Shown here one piece after another: positions 27,531 to 35,876 of a DNA stretch of 64,000 nt. Made by a program: the position numbers and the translations under genes. The stretch is from assembly GCA_963925805.1 (NCBI GenBank), contig CAWUSE010000023.1:62001-126000 (forward strand), given 5' to 3'. This DNA comes from UBA10347 sp905182135 (lineage in GTDB: Bacteria; Actinomycetota; Acidimicrobiia; Acidimicrobiales; UBA10347). The notes under the pieces were generated by a model. That model saw nothing but the letters and a program-made list of their open reading frames with translations. It searched no databases and was not told the DNA's origin. Positions within the stretch are counted from its first letter, which is position 1; every line of letters begins with the position of its first letter.

Positions 27531-28231
27531 TCGGCAGCAGCGATCGTCAGGTTGTAAGCCCGGTCGGTCCGGAAATGGGTGAAGCCAATCTTGAGATAGG
27601 TGGCGTTGGCCGGGTCATTGTCGCTCTCGACGTACAACAAGGCGTGCTCGATTCCCTGATCGCTTATCCAGTCGAGACCGGCAAGGGTCATTGGCGTGCC
27701 TAGGCCTTGGCCGTGCACCGAGGGATCAACAGCGATCACATAAATTTCACCGTGTACCGGTTCCATAGTGGGATGCACTTTCGTCCAGCAGAAGCCAAGT
27801 AATTCTCCATCGCGTTCAAACAACCGAAATCCGTCGGGATTGAACCAGGGCTCGGCCATGGTTGTTTCCAGACTCTCTCGAGTCATGCCACTCTGTTCGG
27901 GGTGCCAGGAGAATGCGCGGTTGTTCACGGCCACCAGTAGGTCGGTGTCAGCAGCCGTGAAGGCTCTAGTTTCGAGGGTTGAACGTGCGGCAGGAAGAGG
28001 GCAGCGCACCTGCCACAAATCTCGGTAGGCAGCGGCGCCTAGCGATTGAGCGAGTGCGTCAGCATCGTCGCTCACGTCGTGGATCCAAAGCTGAGCGGTG
28101 CCACCGCCGGTTGTGGCGATCTGGCCGACGGTCAGGGTCAACTCATTCTGATAGTTCGTGCCTTCAGCGGCGGACTCGACGTCAATGACCCAAAGCCCGG
28201 ATTTTGCAACGAATTCGGAGGTGACAGGCAC
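27527..28231 (-). CDS. mshD: Mycothiol synthase MshD
   Basis: Acetyl-CoA:Cys-GlcN-Ins acetyltransferase, the last step of mycothiol synthesis. The C-terminal GNAT domain has strong MshD features: VNNRAFSWHPEQSGM, WFNPDGFRLF, GFCWTKVHPTMEPVHGEIYV, the acetyl-CoA loop VDPSVHGQGLGTPMTLAGLD, and LYVESDNDPANATYLKIGF. The N-terminal GNAT half is short, giving 234 residues against about 300 or more in mycobacteria. The ATG at 28231 follows no strong binding site. It heads a minus-strand run with rlmN and menG. Confidence 0.87.
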   Translation of the reverse strand: MPVTSEFVAKSGLWVIDVESAAEGTNYQNELTLTVGQIATTGGGTAQLWIHDVSDDADALAQSLGAAAYRDLWQVRCPLPAARSTLETRAFTAADTDLLVAVNNRAFSWHPEQSGMTRESLETTMAEPWFNPDGFRLFERDGELLGFCWTKVHPTMEPVHGEIYVIAVDPSVHGQGLGTPMTLAGLDWISDQGIEHALLYVESDNDPANATYLKIGFTHFRTDRAYNLTIAAAE

Positions 28232-28303
28232 AGCGACAAGGCTAGGAGCAGATGCTTGTGATGCCTGATGGGGTCATTATTTGGTGGCATTCCCAATGAG
28301 TGC

Positions 28304-28332
28304 TTGGCACCTGACCAGGGTGCCCCTATGCT
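28304..28332 (+). promoter_or_regulatory. Sigma-70-type promoter of the candidate small RNA
   Basis: TTGGCA (28304-28309), a 17-base spacer and TATGCT (28327-28332) form the best -35/-10 pair seen in the window. Expected transcription start is about 28337-28340, right at the first hairpin. Confidence 0.7.
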
Positions 28333-28336
28333 TTCT

Positions 28337-28438
28337 GACGTCGGGTTCCGCCACCCGACAAAATGGTGACTAGCTCAGGGATCCGCCGCCCTGTGTCGCC
28401 AAGCGAGCGTCTCCTTTGGGAGGCGCTCGCTCTCTTTT
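28337..28438 (+). ncRNA. Candidate two-hairpin small RNA with UCCGCC loops (6C-like architecture)
   Basis: About 100 nt between a clear promoter and a strong terminator, with no reading frame needed to explain it. Hairpin 1: GTCGGGT (28340-28346), loop TCCGCC (28347-28352), ACCCGAC (28353-28359). Hairpin 2: CAGGG (28376-28380), loop ATCCGCCG containing TCCGCC (28382-28387), CCCTG (28389-28393). Hairpin 3 is the terminator. The same six-base C-rich loop on two stems suggests a loop-borne seed that could pair with GGCGGA near ribosome binding sites. Actinobacterial 6C RNA has two stem-loops with C-runs and a terminator, so a divergent member is plausible. It lies between mshD (minus) and a small coding gene. 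Confidence 0.7.
28403..28438 (+). terminator. Strong Rho-independent terminator
   Basis: GCGAGCGTCTCC (28403-28414) pairs with GGAGGCGCTCGC (28419-28430) over a TTTG loop, with one G-U pair. TCTCTTTT (28431-28438) follows. It ends the candidate small RNA and would insulate the his operon. Confidence 0.85.
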
Positions 28439-28585
28439 CGGCCAGTGGCTTTATCTTGGATTGGCTGGGGATAGTGCACCTTTTCTGCCACGACGCGCCC
28501 AACCTGCGACGCCCAAAAAGCCCCGAATTCAGGTGCTCATCCTCACCAAGACCGGTTTGCAGAAAGAATCTGATAAAACGCAGCC

Positions 28586-28801
28586 GTGACTTCTGAGCAG
28601 CCCGACCCGACGAGCGATGCCGCCGAACTGTCGTCTATAACGACGGTGCTTGCAGATCTGCAAGGGCGGGTTGTTGAAGTCGCCGATCGGTGGCGAGAGA
28701 TCGAGCGAGAGGATGTTGCGGGCGATCTTTACGACGTCGAACGGTCGTTGCGAAATGCTCAACGCCGAATTCGTCGCGCCGTGCAGGGGTTCGACAGGTA
28801 G
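28586..28801 (+). CDS. Small helical protein of unknown function
   Basis: A 71-residue GTG-started frame ending three bases before hisD. Residues 15-71 form one continuous charged helix (TTVLADLQGRVVEVADRWRE, then SLRNAQRRIRRAVQGF) with heptad-like hydrophobics, so a coiled-coil dimer is plausible. No family recognised. Close spacing suggests co-transcription with the histidine genes. Confidence 0.6.
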   Translation: MTSEQPDPTSDAAELSSITTVLADLQGRVVEVADRWREIEREDVAGDLYDVERSLRNAQRRIRRAVQGFDR

Positions 28802-28804
28802 ATT

Positions 28805-30124
28805 TTGGCGGTGCTCACACGCCATGACCTTCGTAACGTCGACGGTGACTATGCCTCGGTGCTACCCCGTCCTATGGATGACGACAATGCCCCGCTAGAC
28901 ATTGTCCGCGGCATCATCGCCGATGTCCGTGATCGGGGCGATGTCGCCATCAACGAACTCGGCACTCGTTTCGATGGGGCTGCGGCTGATCCGCTGAGGC
29001 TTGAGCCAGGCCACCTTGCGGCAGCCGTGGATCGAGTCGACCCGGCTGTCGTCGCGTCCTTGCGTGAAGCAGCTGCGTCCATCAAGGCCTTTCATTTGTC
29101 GCAGAAGAGCGAGCCGCACACGTTCCGGCACAAAGGAATGACCATCACGCAGAACCGGCAACCGGTGGACCGGGCTGGTTGTTACGTGCCGGGCGGCCGC
29201 GCTTGGTACCCCTCTACGGTGCTGATGACAGCGGTTCCTGCACGAGCTGCAGGCGTTCCCGAAGTGGTCGTGTGCGTGCCACCCATGCGAGATGGCAAAG
29301 TCATTGATGTCACGCTTGCTGCGGCGTCGATTGCCGAAGTCGACATGGTTTACGCATGTGGTGGCGCTCAAGCAATTGCCGCGCTGGCCTATGGAACGGA
29401 GACGATCGACCCTGTCGACGTGATTGTCGGTCCCGGTAATGTTTTTGTAGCGCTGGCAAAACGCGAGGTGTCTGGCATCGTCGGTGTCCCCTCGGCCTTC
29501 GCTGGCCCTTCCGAGATTTGTGTTGTCAGCGATGGGACCGCGAATCCTCGCTACGTAGCGATCGACTTGATGGTGCAGGCAGAACACGGTCCCGACGGAA
29601 AGTCGTGGCTTATTGCCTATGACGAAGCGACTGTCGATGCGGTCGAATCCGCCATGCGAGAACTGCTTGCTGTTGCCCCGCGAAAGGGTGACATCGAGTC
29701 GACGTTGGCTGTTGGTGGTCACGTCGCCTTGGTGCGAGATGGTCGGCAAGCCATCGAGGTTGCCAACGCGATAGCGCCCGAACACCTCCAGTTGATGACG
29801 GCCGATGCCAAAACAATTGTTAGTGGAGTTCGACACGCTGGTGCTGTGTTCTTGGGCGAGATGGCCCCCGCTTCGCTTGGCGATTACATCGCTGGGCCGT
29901 CGCACGTACTTCCTACAAACGGCACCGCTCGGTTCGGCGGAGCGCTGGGCCTCGAAGACTTCACGAAGGATGTTCACATCGTGTCGGTCACGGACGAGGC
30001 CATGAGATGGGCTGGCCCACACGTTGAAACGCTGGCGATGGCCGAAGGGTTCGACGCGCACGCAGAATCAGTGCGATTGCGGATGGCAGACCTCGGCAAT
30101 ACCGCACCAGGAGCAGACGTATGA
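28805..30124 (+). CDS. hisD: Histidinol dehydrogenase
   Basis: NAD-dependent Zn enzyme for the last two oxidations of histidine synthesis. The features are CYVPGGRAWYPSTVLMTAVP, YACGGAQAIAALAYGTETI, VDVIVGPGN, DLMVQAEHGPDGKSW with Zn-ligand Gln/His, and IAPEHLQLM with the catalytic Glu/His. Length 439 is normal. The start is a TTG at 28805 or GTG at 28811. The stop overlaps hisC (ATGA). First gene of an uninterrupted hisD-C-B-H-A-F order. Confidence 0.97.
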   Translation: MAVLTRHDLRNVDGDYASVLPRPMDDDNAPLDIVRGIIADVRDRGDVAINELGTRFDGAAADPLRLEPGHLAAAVDRVDPAVVASLREAAASIKAFHLSQKSEPHTFRHKGMTITQNRQPVDRAGCYVPGGRAWYPSTVLMTAVPARAAGVPEVVVCVPPMRDGKVIDVTLAAASIAEVDMVYACGGAQAIAALAYGTETIDPVDVIVGPGNVFVALAKREVSGIVGVPSAFAGPSEICVVSDGTANPRYVAIDLMVQAEHGPDGKSWLIAYDEATVDAVESAMRELLAVAPRKGDIESTLAVGGHVALVRDGRQAIEVANAIAPEHLQLMTADAKTIVSGVRHAGAVFLGEMAPASLGDYIAGPSHVLPTNGTARFGGALGLEDFTKDVHIVSVTDEAMRWAGPHVETLAMAEGFDAHAESVRLRMADLGNTAPGADV

Positions 30125-31206
30125 GCTTCCGCCCTCCCGTGCGTGATGATCTGGCTGAGCTGTCGGGCTATCACTCTCCTCAGCTCGACGTCGAGCACCG
30201 CCTGAATACGAATGAGAGTCCTGAACCGCCTCCGCCTGGGTTTCACAAGGCTGTCGCCGAGCGGGTTGCTGCTCTTGACTGGCACCGATATCCCGACCGG
30301 GGCGTGACCGAACTGCGCTCGAAACTGGCAGCCCATCACGCAGTTCATCATCCCGATATCACGGCGGACAACATCTTCGTGGCCAACGGATCCAACGAGG
30401 TCCTGCAGACGATCATGTTGGCGTGGGGTGGCGCAGGTCGATCGGTTCTGACGTTTGAACCGACCTACGCCATGCACGGCCAGATCGCGCGAATTACTGG
30501 CACTGGCGTCATCGAAGTAGAACGCCAAGATGACTTCACCATCGATGTTGATGAGGCCATTCGGACACTGAACGAGCAGAAGCCGATAGCGACATTCCTG
30601 TGTTCACCAAATAACCCGACGGGAATAGTCGAGCCACCGGCGCTGGTCCAACGAGTGTTGGACGCCGTCAGCGGCTTTGGACTGCTTGTCGTCGACGAGG
30701 CGTACGCCCAGTTCTCTGACTGGTCAGCACTGGACCTGTTCACCGAAGACTCTCCTATGATCGTGACCCGCACGTTCTCCAAGACATGGGCTATGGCTGC
30801 CGCTCGGCTGGGTTATCTGATCGCTCCGGCCTGGATCGTGGAGCGTCTGGAGGCGGCGATTCTTCCGTATCACCTCGATGCTGTCTCACAAGCCGCTGGC
30901 AGCGCAGCACTCGACTTCGAAGACGAGATGAACGAAAGGGTCGCTCGCATGGTTGAACAACGCGGAGCGATTCATGCCGGGCTAGCCGATCTCGACGTGG
31001 AATTTTGGCCTTCTCACTCGAACTTCATCCTGTTTCGCCCAGCTGACCGCAAGGGAAGTGATGTCTGGCAACAGCTCGTAGATCGGGGTGTTTTGGTGCG
31101 CAATTGCTCTAGTTGGGCCCGGCTCGAAGGCTGTTTGCGGGTAACCGTTGGGACGAGTGCTGAAAACGTTGCCTTCCTCGACGCTTTGGCGGCCATACTT
31201 AGGTGA
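30121..31206 (+). CDS. hisC: Histidinol-phosphate aminotransferase
   Basis: PLP fold-type I aminotransferase acting on imidazole acetol phosphate. The substrate strip LNTNESPEPPPPGF opens the protein. FVANGSNEVLQTIMLAWGG, CSPNNPTGIV and VVDEAYAQF line the cofactor pocket. The Schiff-base lysine is K221 in TFSKTWAMAAARLGY. Length is 361. It overlaps hisD by four bases and ends one base before hisB. Confidence 0.95.
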   Translation: MSFRPPVRDDLAELSGYHSPQLDVEHRLNTNESPEPPPPGFHKAVAERVAALDWHRYPDRGVTELRSKLAAHHAVHHPDITADNIFVANGSNEVLQTIMLAWGGAGRSVLTFEPTYAMHGQIARITGTGVIEVERQDDFTIDVDEAIRTLNEQKPIATFLCSPNNPTGIVEPPALVQRVLDAVSGFGLLVVDEAYAQFSDWSALDLFTEDSPMIVTRTFSKTWAMAAARLGYLIAPAWIVERLEAAILPYHLDAVSQAAGSAALDFEDEMNERVARMVEQRGAIHAGLADLDVEFWPSHSNFILFRPADRKGSDVWQQLVDRGVLVRNCSSWARLEGCLRVTVGTSAENVAFLDALAAILR

Positions 31207-31207
31207 T

Positions 31208-31801
31208 ATGGCACGCACAGCTGAACGTTCGCGCACGACAAAAGAAACTGATATCGACATTTCGATCGATCTCGATGGGGGTTCCGTCGACTGTGACACG
31301 GGGATCCCGTTCTTCGATCACATGCTCGACCAACTTGGCCGACACGGCAGTTTTGGCCTGAAGGTTCACGCCAAAGGCGACCTGGAAATCGACACTCACC
31401 ACACGGTCGAAGATGTGGGTATCGCCCTCGGCGCGTGTTTTGGTGAAGCACTCGGCGACAAGGCTGGTGTTCGCCGGTTTGCGACAGCTTCTTGCCCCCT
31501 CGACGAGGCTCTCGTTGATGTCGCACTTGACCTAAGCGGCCGTCCATTCCTCGTATACGAGATTGACCCGCCTGGAGAGAAGATCTTGGGCACGCCACCT
31601 TTTGATCCACAGTTGGTCGAAGAGTTCTGGCGGGCCTTTGTGACCAGCGCAGGAATTACGCTGCACCTGATCCTGGTCCGGGGCAAGAACACCCACCACA
31701 TCATCGAGTCGACATTCAAGGGTGCGGCTCGAGCATTGAAAGACGCCGTGCGTGTCGAGGGCACCGAGGTGCCATCGACCAAGGGCACACTGAGTGCCTA
31801 A
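31208..31801 (+). CDS. hisB: Imidazoleglycerol-phosphate dehydratase
   Basis: Mn-dependent dehydratase, monofunctional here. The metal-binding repeats are FFDHMLDQLGRHG and DTHHTVEDVGIALG, with the mirrored C-terminal pair KNTHHIIESTFKGAARAL. The ATG at 31208 is chosen as the start one base after hisC; the open frame extends upstream into hisC but without homology. Length is 197 residues. The end overlaps hisH by eight bases. Confidence 0.97.
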   Translation: MARTAERSRTTKETDIDISIDLDGGSVDCDTGIPFFDHMLDQLGRHGSFGLKVHAKGDLEIDTHHTVEDVGIALGACFGEALGDKAGVRRFATASCPLDEALVDVALDLSGRPFLVYEIDPPGEKILGTPPFDPQLVEEFWRAFVTSAGITLHLILVRGKNTHHIIESTFKGAARALKDAVRVEGTEVPSTKGTLSA

Positions 31802-32417
31802 TCCACGTATTGCTGTAATCGACTATGGCATCGGCAATCTGCGGTCCGCCGAGAAGTCTTTGCAGCGGGTTGGGGCCGACGCGGTGCTGACCAACGACCC
31901 CGATGTAATCGCCGCCGCCCACGCGGTTGTCCTGCCTGGCGTCGGCAATTTCGGCCGCTGTATGCAGGCTCTGGACCAGGCAGGTCTGACTGGTGCCGCC
32001 ATCGATGCAGCGAACGACAAACGGCCATTTCTCGGCATCTGCGTTGGAATGCAGATGCTGTTCGAAGGAAGCGATGAGAGCCCTGATCAACCGGGCCTGG
32101 GGGTTTTACCTGGCCGAGTCGTGTTGTTGCCTGACCATGTAAAGCGCCCTCAGATGCAGTGGAATCCCATCACCTCGAGCGCTTCTCACCCATTGACTGA
32201 ACCGTTGGTTGGGCAATGGATGTATTTCGTTCACAGCTACGCCGTGATCGACACACCGGCAGCGTTGGCCACGTGTGACTACGGCGGGCCCATGGTTGCC
32301 GCCGCTGGTGGCGACCATATTGTTGCTACCCAGTTTCATCCCGAGAAGTCTGGCCAGGCTGGCCTTGGGTTCCTGCGTAGTTTCGTTGAACAAATCCCGA
32401 CAGGTGTTCCGACATGA
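31794..32417 (+). CDS. hisH: Imidazole glycerol phosphate synthase, glutamine amidotransferase subunit
   Basis: Class I amidotransferase that feeds ammonia to HisF. The oxyanion region is VVLPGVGNFG. The nucleophile C83 sits in FLGICVGMQMLFEGS. The His/Glu of the triad lie in ATQFHPEKSGQAG. Length is 207. GTG start within the end of hisB; the stop overlaps hisA (ATGA). Its partner hisF is two genes on. Confidence 0.96.
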   Translation: MPNPRIAVIDYGIGNLRSAEKSLQRVGADAVLTNDPDVIAAAHAVVLPGVGNFGRCMQALDQAGLTGAAIDAANDKRPFLGICVGMQMLFEGSDESPDQPGLGVLPGRVVLLPDHVKRPQMQWNPITSSASHPLTEPLVGQWMYFVHSYAVIDTPAALATCDYGGPMVAAAGGDHIVATQFHPEKSGQAGLGFLRSFVEQIPTGVPT

Positions 32418-33151
32418 AGCTCTATCCAGCCATCGATATTCGCGGTGGAAATTGTGTGCGCCTTTACCAGGGTGATTACGACCGAGAGACGGTCTACGGG
32501 GACAATCCGGCTGACCAAGCTGCAGCGTTCGCTGACGAAGGCGCGGCCTGGATCCACTGCGTCGACCTGGATGCCGCTCGTAGTGGAGACCAACAGAACC
32601 TGGCGTCCATCGCTGCGATTGCCGAACGGGTCGATGTACCCCTGCAGGTTGGCGGGGGAGTGCGCACCGTCGAGGCAGCCAAACGACTGTGGGATGCAGG
32701 CGTTACCCGTGTCGTAATCGGGACGGCTGCAGTGCAGAACCCTGAACTGGTGCGCGAGCTAGCGCCGCAGGGGCAGATTGCGGTGGGGCTCGACGCATGG
32801 GGCACCGATATCGCCGTGGCGGGTTGGGAAGAACGAACCGGCCAGGATCTGTTCGAAACAGTGACATCATTCGCTGATGCTCGGGTGGCTGCGTTCGTCG
32901 TCACCGAGATCGCTCGCGATGGCACTATGGAGGGCCCTGATCTGGACGGACTCAGCAAGGTGCTTGCGACGACCGTTGTACCTGTAATCGCCTCGGGTGG
33001 GGTCGGCACGCTCGAGCATCTCCGTCTGCTTGTTGGGCTCCAAGCAGACGGTCGAAGGCTCGAAGGTGTCATTGCTGGTCGGGCTATTTACGAGCAGGCA
33101 TTTACGGTGTCTCAAGCCGTGGCAGCGTTGCAAGAAGGCGTCGTAGCATGA
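32414..33151 (+). CDS. hisA: Phosphoribosylformimino-5-aminoimidazole carboxamide ribotide isomerase HisA
   Basis: TIM-barrel isomerase of histidine synthesis. MKLYPAIDIRGGNCVRLYQG holds the first catalytic Asp. LQVGGGVRTVEAAKRLWDAG and VVTEIARDGTMEGPDLDGL hold phosphate-binding and second catalytic Asp regions. In many Actinobacteria the same gene is the bifunctional PriA, which also does the TrpF step. A separate trpF lies at 39253, so PriA activity is not required here. Length is 245. It overlaps both neighbours by four bases. Confidence 0.94.
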   Translation: MKLYPAIDIRGGNCVRLYQGDYDRETVYGDNPADQAAAFADEGAAWIHCVDLDAARSGDQQNLASIAAIAERVDVPLQVGGGVRTVEAAKRLWDAGVTRVVIGTAAVQNPELVRELAPQGQIAVGLDAWGTDIAVAGWEERTGQDLFETVTSFADARVAAFVVTEIARDGTMEGPDLDGLSKVLATTVVPVIASGGVGTLEHLRLLVGLQADGRRLEGVIAGRAIYEQAFTVSQAVAALQEGVVA

Positions 33152-33921
33152 AATCGGTTCGAGTAATACCGTGTCTCGACGTTGACAAGGGCCGCGTCGT
33201 CAAGGGCGTGAACTTCCTCGACATCCGTGACGCAGGTGATCCCGTCGAACTCGCGGCCCGTTACGACGCACAAGGCGCCGACGAAGTTATTTTTCTTGAT
33301 ATTACGGCCTCGAACGAACGACGTAACACGACCGTCGAGATGGCGCGTCGAGCCGCCGAAGAGTTGTACATCCCGTTCACCGTCGGGGGCGGGGTCCGCA
33401 GTGTCGAAGACGCCCGCAAATTACTTCGTGTTGGTGCAGACAAGGTCGGGGTGAACACGGCCGCTGTCGAACGGCCCCAGGTGCTGGCCGAGATCGCAGC
33501 GGAGTTCGGCGACCAGTGTGTAGTGGTCGCCATCGATGCCAAGCGCAACCCCGGAGCGACCCCTAGCGGCTTTGAGGTCTATATCCATGGCGGGCGAACG
33601 CCGACGGGTCTTGATGCGGTCGAGTGGGCGGCGCAGGCAACAGCGGGAGGAGCCGGCGAGGTCTTGCTGACTTCGATGGATGGCGACGGCACCCGCTCTG
33701 GCTACGACAATGAGCTCACCCGAGCGGTGGCCGGCGCAGTCGGCGTGCCGGTGATCGCTAGTGGCGGTGTCGGCACACTCAGTCATCTCGTCGAGGGTGT
33801 CACACAAGGACATGCCGATGCCGTGCTCGCGGCCTCGATCTTCCACTTTGGCGAGCACACCGTGGCCGAGGCCAAAGCAGCGCTTGCACAGGCAGGCGTG
33901 ACCGTTCGCCCTGTCGGATAG
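33148..33921 (+). CDS. hisF: Imidazole glycerol phosphate synthase, cyclase subunit
   Basis: TIM-barrel cyclase that forms IGP and AICAR with HisH. VIPCLDVDKGRVVKGVNFLD carries the first catalytic Asp. FTVGGGVRSVEDARKLLRVG and LLTSMDGDGTRSGYDNEL with the second Asp follow, then VPVIASGGVGTLSHLVEG. Length 257 is normal. Start overlaps hisA; the end is ten bases before the GroES-like gene. Confidence 0.97.
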   Translation: MKSVRVIPCLDVDKGRVVKGVNFLDIRDAGDPVELAARYDAQGADEVIFLDITASNERRNTTVEMARRAAEELYIPFTVGGGVRSVEDARKLLRVGADKVGVNTAAVERPQVLAEIAAEFGDQCVVVAIDAKRNPGATPSGFEVYIHGGRTPTGLDAVEWAAQATAGGAGEVLLTSMDGDGTRSGYDNELTRAVAGAVGVPVIASGGVGTLSHLVEGVTQGHADAVLAASIFHFGEHTVAEAKAALAQAGVTVRPVG

Positions 33922-33931
33922 CGTTGCCCCA

Positions 33932-34315
33932 GTGAGCACGATCCACACTGCCAGCGAGAGCAAATCGACGAGCAAGAGTAACGGGTTGAATCCTGATGAC
34001 AAGCTCCCGATCAAGATGCTAAATGACCGGATTCTGGTCAATATCGACACGGGCGAAGGTGAGCGCCGTACCAACGGTGGGATCCTCATTCCTGCTACGG
34101 CTCAGATTGGAAAACGACTCACGTGGGCTGCTGTGGAGTCGGTCGGTCCAGATGTGCGTTCGGTCGAACTAGGTGACCAGGTGCTGTTCAATCCCAATGA
34201 CCGGTACGAGGTCGAAGTCGGGGGTACCGACTACATCATTTTGCGCGAACGTGATATCCACGCAGTCGCAGCGGAGCGCCTTGAAGAGGGCGGCAGTACC
34301 GGCCTCTACCTCTAA
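33932..34315 (+). CDS. GroES-like co-chaperonin, not next to groEL
   Basis: Cpn10-family protein of 127 residues. After about 27 residues of Ser/Lys-rich extension comes the family core: IKMLNDRILVNIDTGEGERR, a mobile-loop-like TNGGILIPATAQIGKRLTWA, VESVGPDVRSVELGDQVLFN, and YIILRERDIHAV. The GTG start has no clear binding site. No groEL is present in the window. It sits between hisF and trpE, so it may be a second, diverged GroES. Confidence 0.82.
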   Translation: MSTIHTASESKSTSKSNGLNPDDKLPIKMLNDRILVNIDTGEGERRTNGGILIPATAQIGKRLTWAAVESVGPDVRSVELGDQVLFNPNDRYEVEVGGTDYIILRERDIHAVAAERLEEGGSTGLYL

Positions 34316-34325
34316 GTAGCGCACT

Positions 34326-35876
34326 ATGTCATCAGGACCGAGCCGAGAACAGTTTCACGAGTGGGCCGCGACCTACACCGTCCTGCCAATATGGCGCGAG
34401 CTCGTGGCAGACCTGACAACGCCTGTCGCTGCGTTCGCTCGACTTGTGCGAGATGAACCAGGTTTCATCCTCGAATCGGTCGAGAACGGCGAGCGATGGA
34501 GCCGGTTCTCGTTCGTAGGCCGCAGACCAAGAGCCACGCTGACCGCCAAGGGGCTCGTGGTTGAGATTGACGGTGATCTCGGCATCGACGTGCCGACTGA
34601 CCAAGGAATTTTGGCTATCATTGACGCGCTGCTCGAGGTTTACCGGTCGCCTATCGTGGACGAACTACCACCAATGCACGGTGGGCTGGTCGGCTACCTC
34701 GGGTACGACGTTGTACGAGAGATCGAGAGCTTGCCCGATGCGCCCGAGGATCAACTTGATCTTCCCGACGCCTCGCTGATGATCGTTGGCCAGATTGCTG
34801 CATTCGATCATTGGCGACAGCGAGTTGCGCTGATTGAGAATGTGGTGGTGGATGCGTCGATGACTGCCGACGAACTCAACGACATCTACGACGAAGCGCT
34901 CGTTCGGCTCGATGGGTTTGCGGCTGATGGTGCGTCGGGCCTAGACGAGCCACTTCTTGCGCCGCCAAATAGCGACGACCCGTTACCACAGGTCCGCAGC
35001 ACGATGTCCGGCGGCGATTTTCAACGCGCTGTCGGTGCGGCCAAGGAGCTCATTAGCGCTGGTGATATTTTCCAGGTTGTGTTGTCTCAGCGCTTCGACT
35101 TCGAACTCGGCGCAGATCCGTTCGACGTGTACCGGGTGCTGCGTCAGATCAACCCGAGCCCCTACATGTACTTCGTCCGCACCGCTGAGGTAAGCCTGGC
35201 TGGAGCCTCACCTGAGCCGCTGGTCAGGGTCGAATCGGGGCGTGTCATCAGCCGCCCAATCGCGGGAACTCGCCGCCGTGGAAAGACCGATGCAGAAGAT
35301 CGTGCACTAGGCGCAGAACTGGCTGAAGACCCCAAGGAACGGGCCGAGCATGTCATGCTTGTCGACCTTGCGCGTAACGACATCGGGCGAGTCATTGAGT
35401 ACGGCTCGATGGAGATCGACGAGCTCATGGTGCTCGAGCACTACAGCCATGTGATGCACCTGACCTCACAAGTATCGGGCGAACTTCGCGACGGGCTTAG
35501 CCCGGTGGACGTTATTCGTGCCACGTTGCCGGCTGGCACGTTGTCTGGGGCGCCCAAGGTCCGTGCAATGGAAATCATCGACGAGTTCGAGCCATCGAAG
35601 CGAGGTCCCTATGGTGGTGTCGTGGGGTACATCGACTTCAACGGCAATCTCGACACGGCCATCTGTATCCGCACGATGGTAATTACCGCCGACGGGGCCT
35701 CGGTCCAGGCAGGTGCCGGTGTCGTCTACGACAGTGACCCCGAACTTGAGCACCAAGAGTGTTACCACAAGGCGAGTGCACTACTGGCTGCAGTCCCGGC
35801 GGCCGAACGGCTTACCGCTGCTAGACGAGCTCAAGACAGCGCACGCAACGACACACAAGGAACGGCTTCATTATGA
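34326..35876 (+). CDS. trpE: Anthranilate synthase component I
   Basis: Chorismate-utilising enzyme starting tryptophan synthesis. The N-terminal regulatory domain has GFILESVENGERWSRFSFVG, resembling the LLES tryptophan-binding element. The catalytic domain has SPEPLVRVESGRVISRPIAG, GTRRRGKTDAEDRAL, LVDLARNDIGRV, HLTSQVSGEL and LPAGTLSGAPKVRAMEIIDE. Length is 516. No trpG is adjacent, so the glutaminase subunit must lie elsewhere. Stop overlaps ygfZ (ATGA). No leader peptide with Trp codons is visible upstream. Confidence 0.96.
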   Translation: MSSGPSREQFHEWAATYTVLPIWRELVADLTTPVAAFARLVRDEPGFILESVENGERWSRFSFVGRRPRATLTAKGLVVEIDGDLGIDVPTDQGILAIIDALLEVYRSPIVDELPPMHGGLVGYLGYDVVREIESLPDAPEDQLDLPDASLMIVGQIAAFDHWRQRVALIENVVVDASMTADELNDIYDEALVRLDGFAADGASGLDEPLLAPPNSDDPLPQVRSTMSGGDFQRAVGAAKELISAGDIFQVVLSQRFDFELGADPFDVYRVLRQINPSPYMYFVRTAEVSLAGASPEPLVRVESGRVISRPIAGTRRRGKTDAEDRALGAELAEDPKERAEHVMLVDLARNDIGRVIEYGSMEIDELMVLEHYSHVMHLTSQVSGELRDGLSPVDVIRATLPAGTLSGAPKVRAMEIIDEFEPSKRGPYGGVVGYIDFNGNLDTAICIRTMVITADGASVQAGAGVVYDSDPELEHQECYHKASALLAAVPAAERLTAARRAQDSARNDTQGTASL

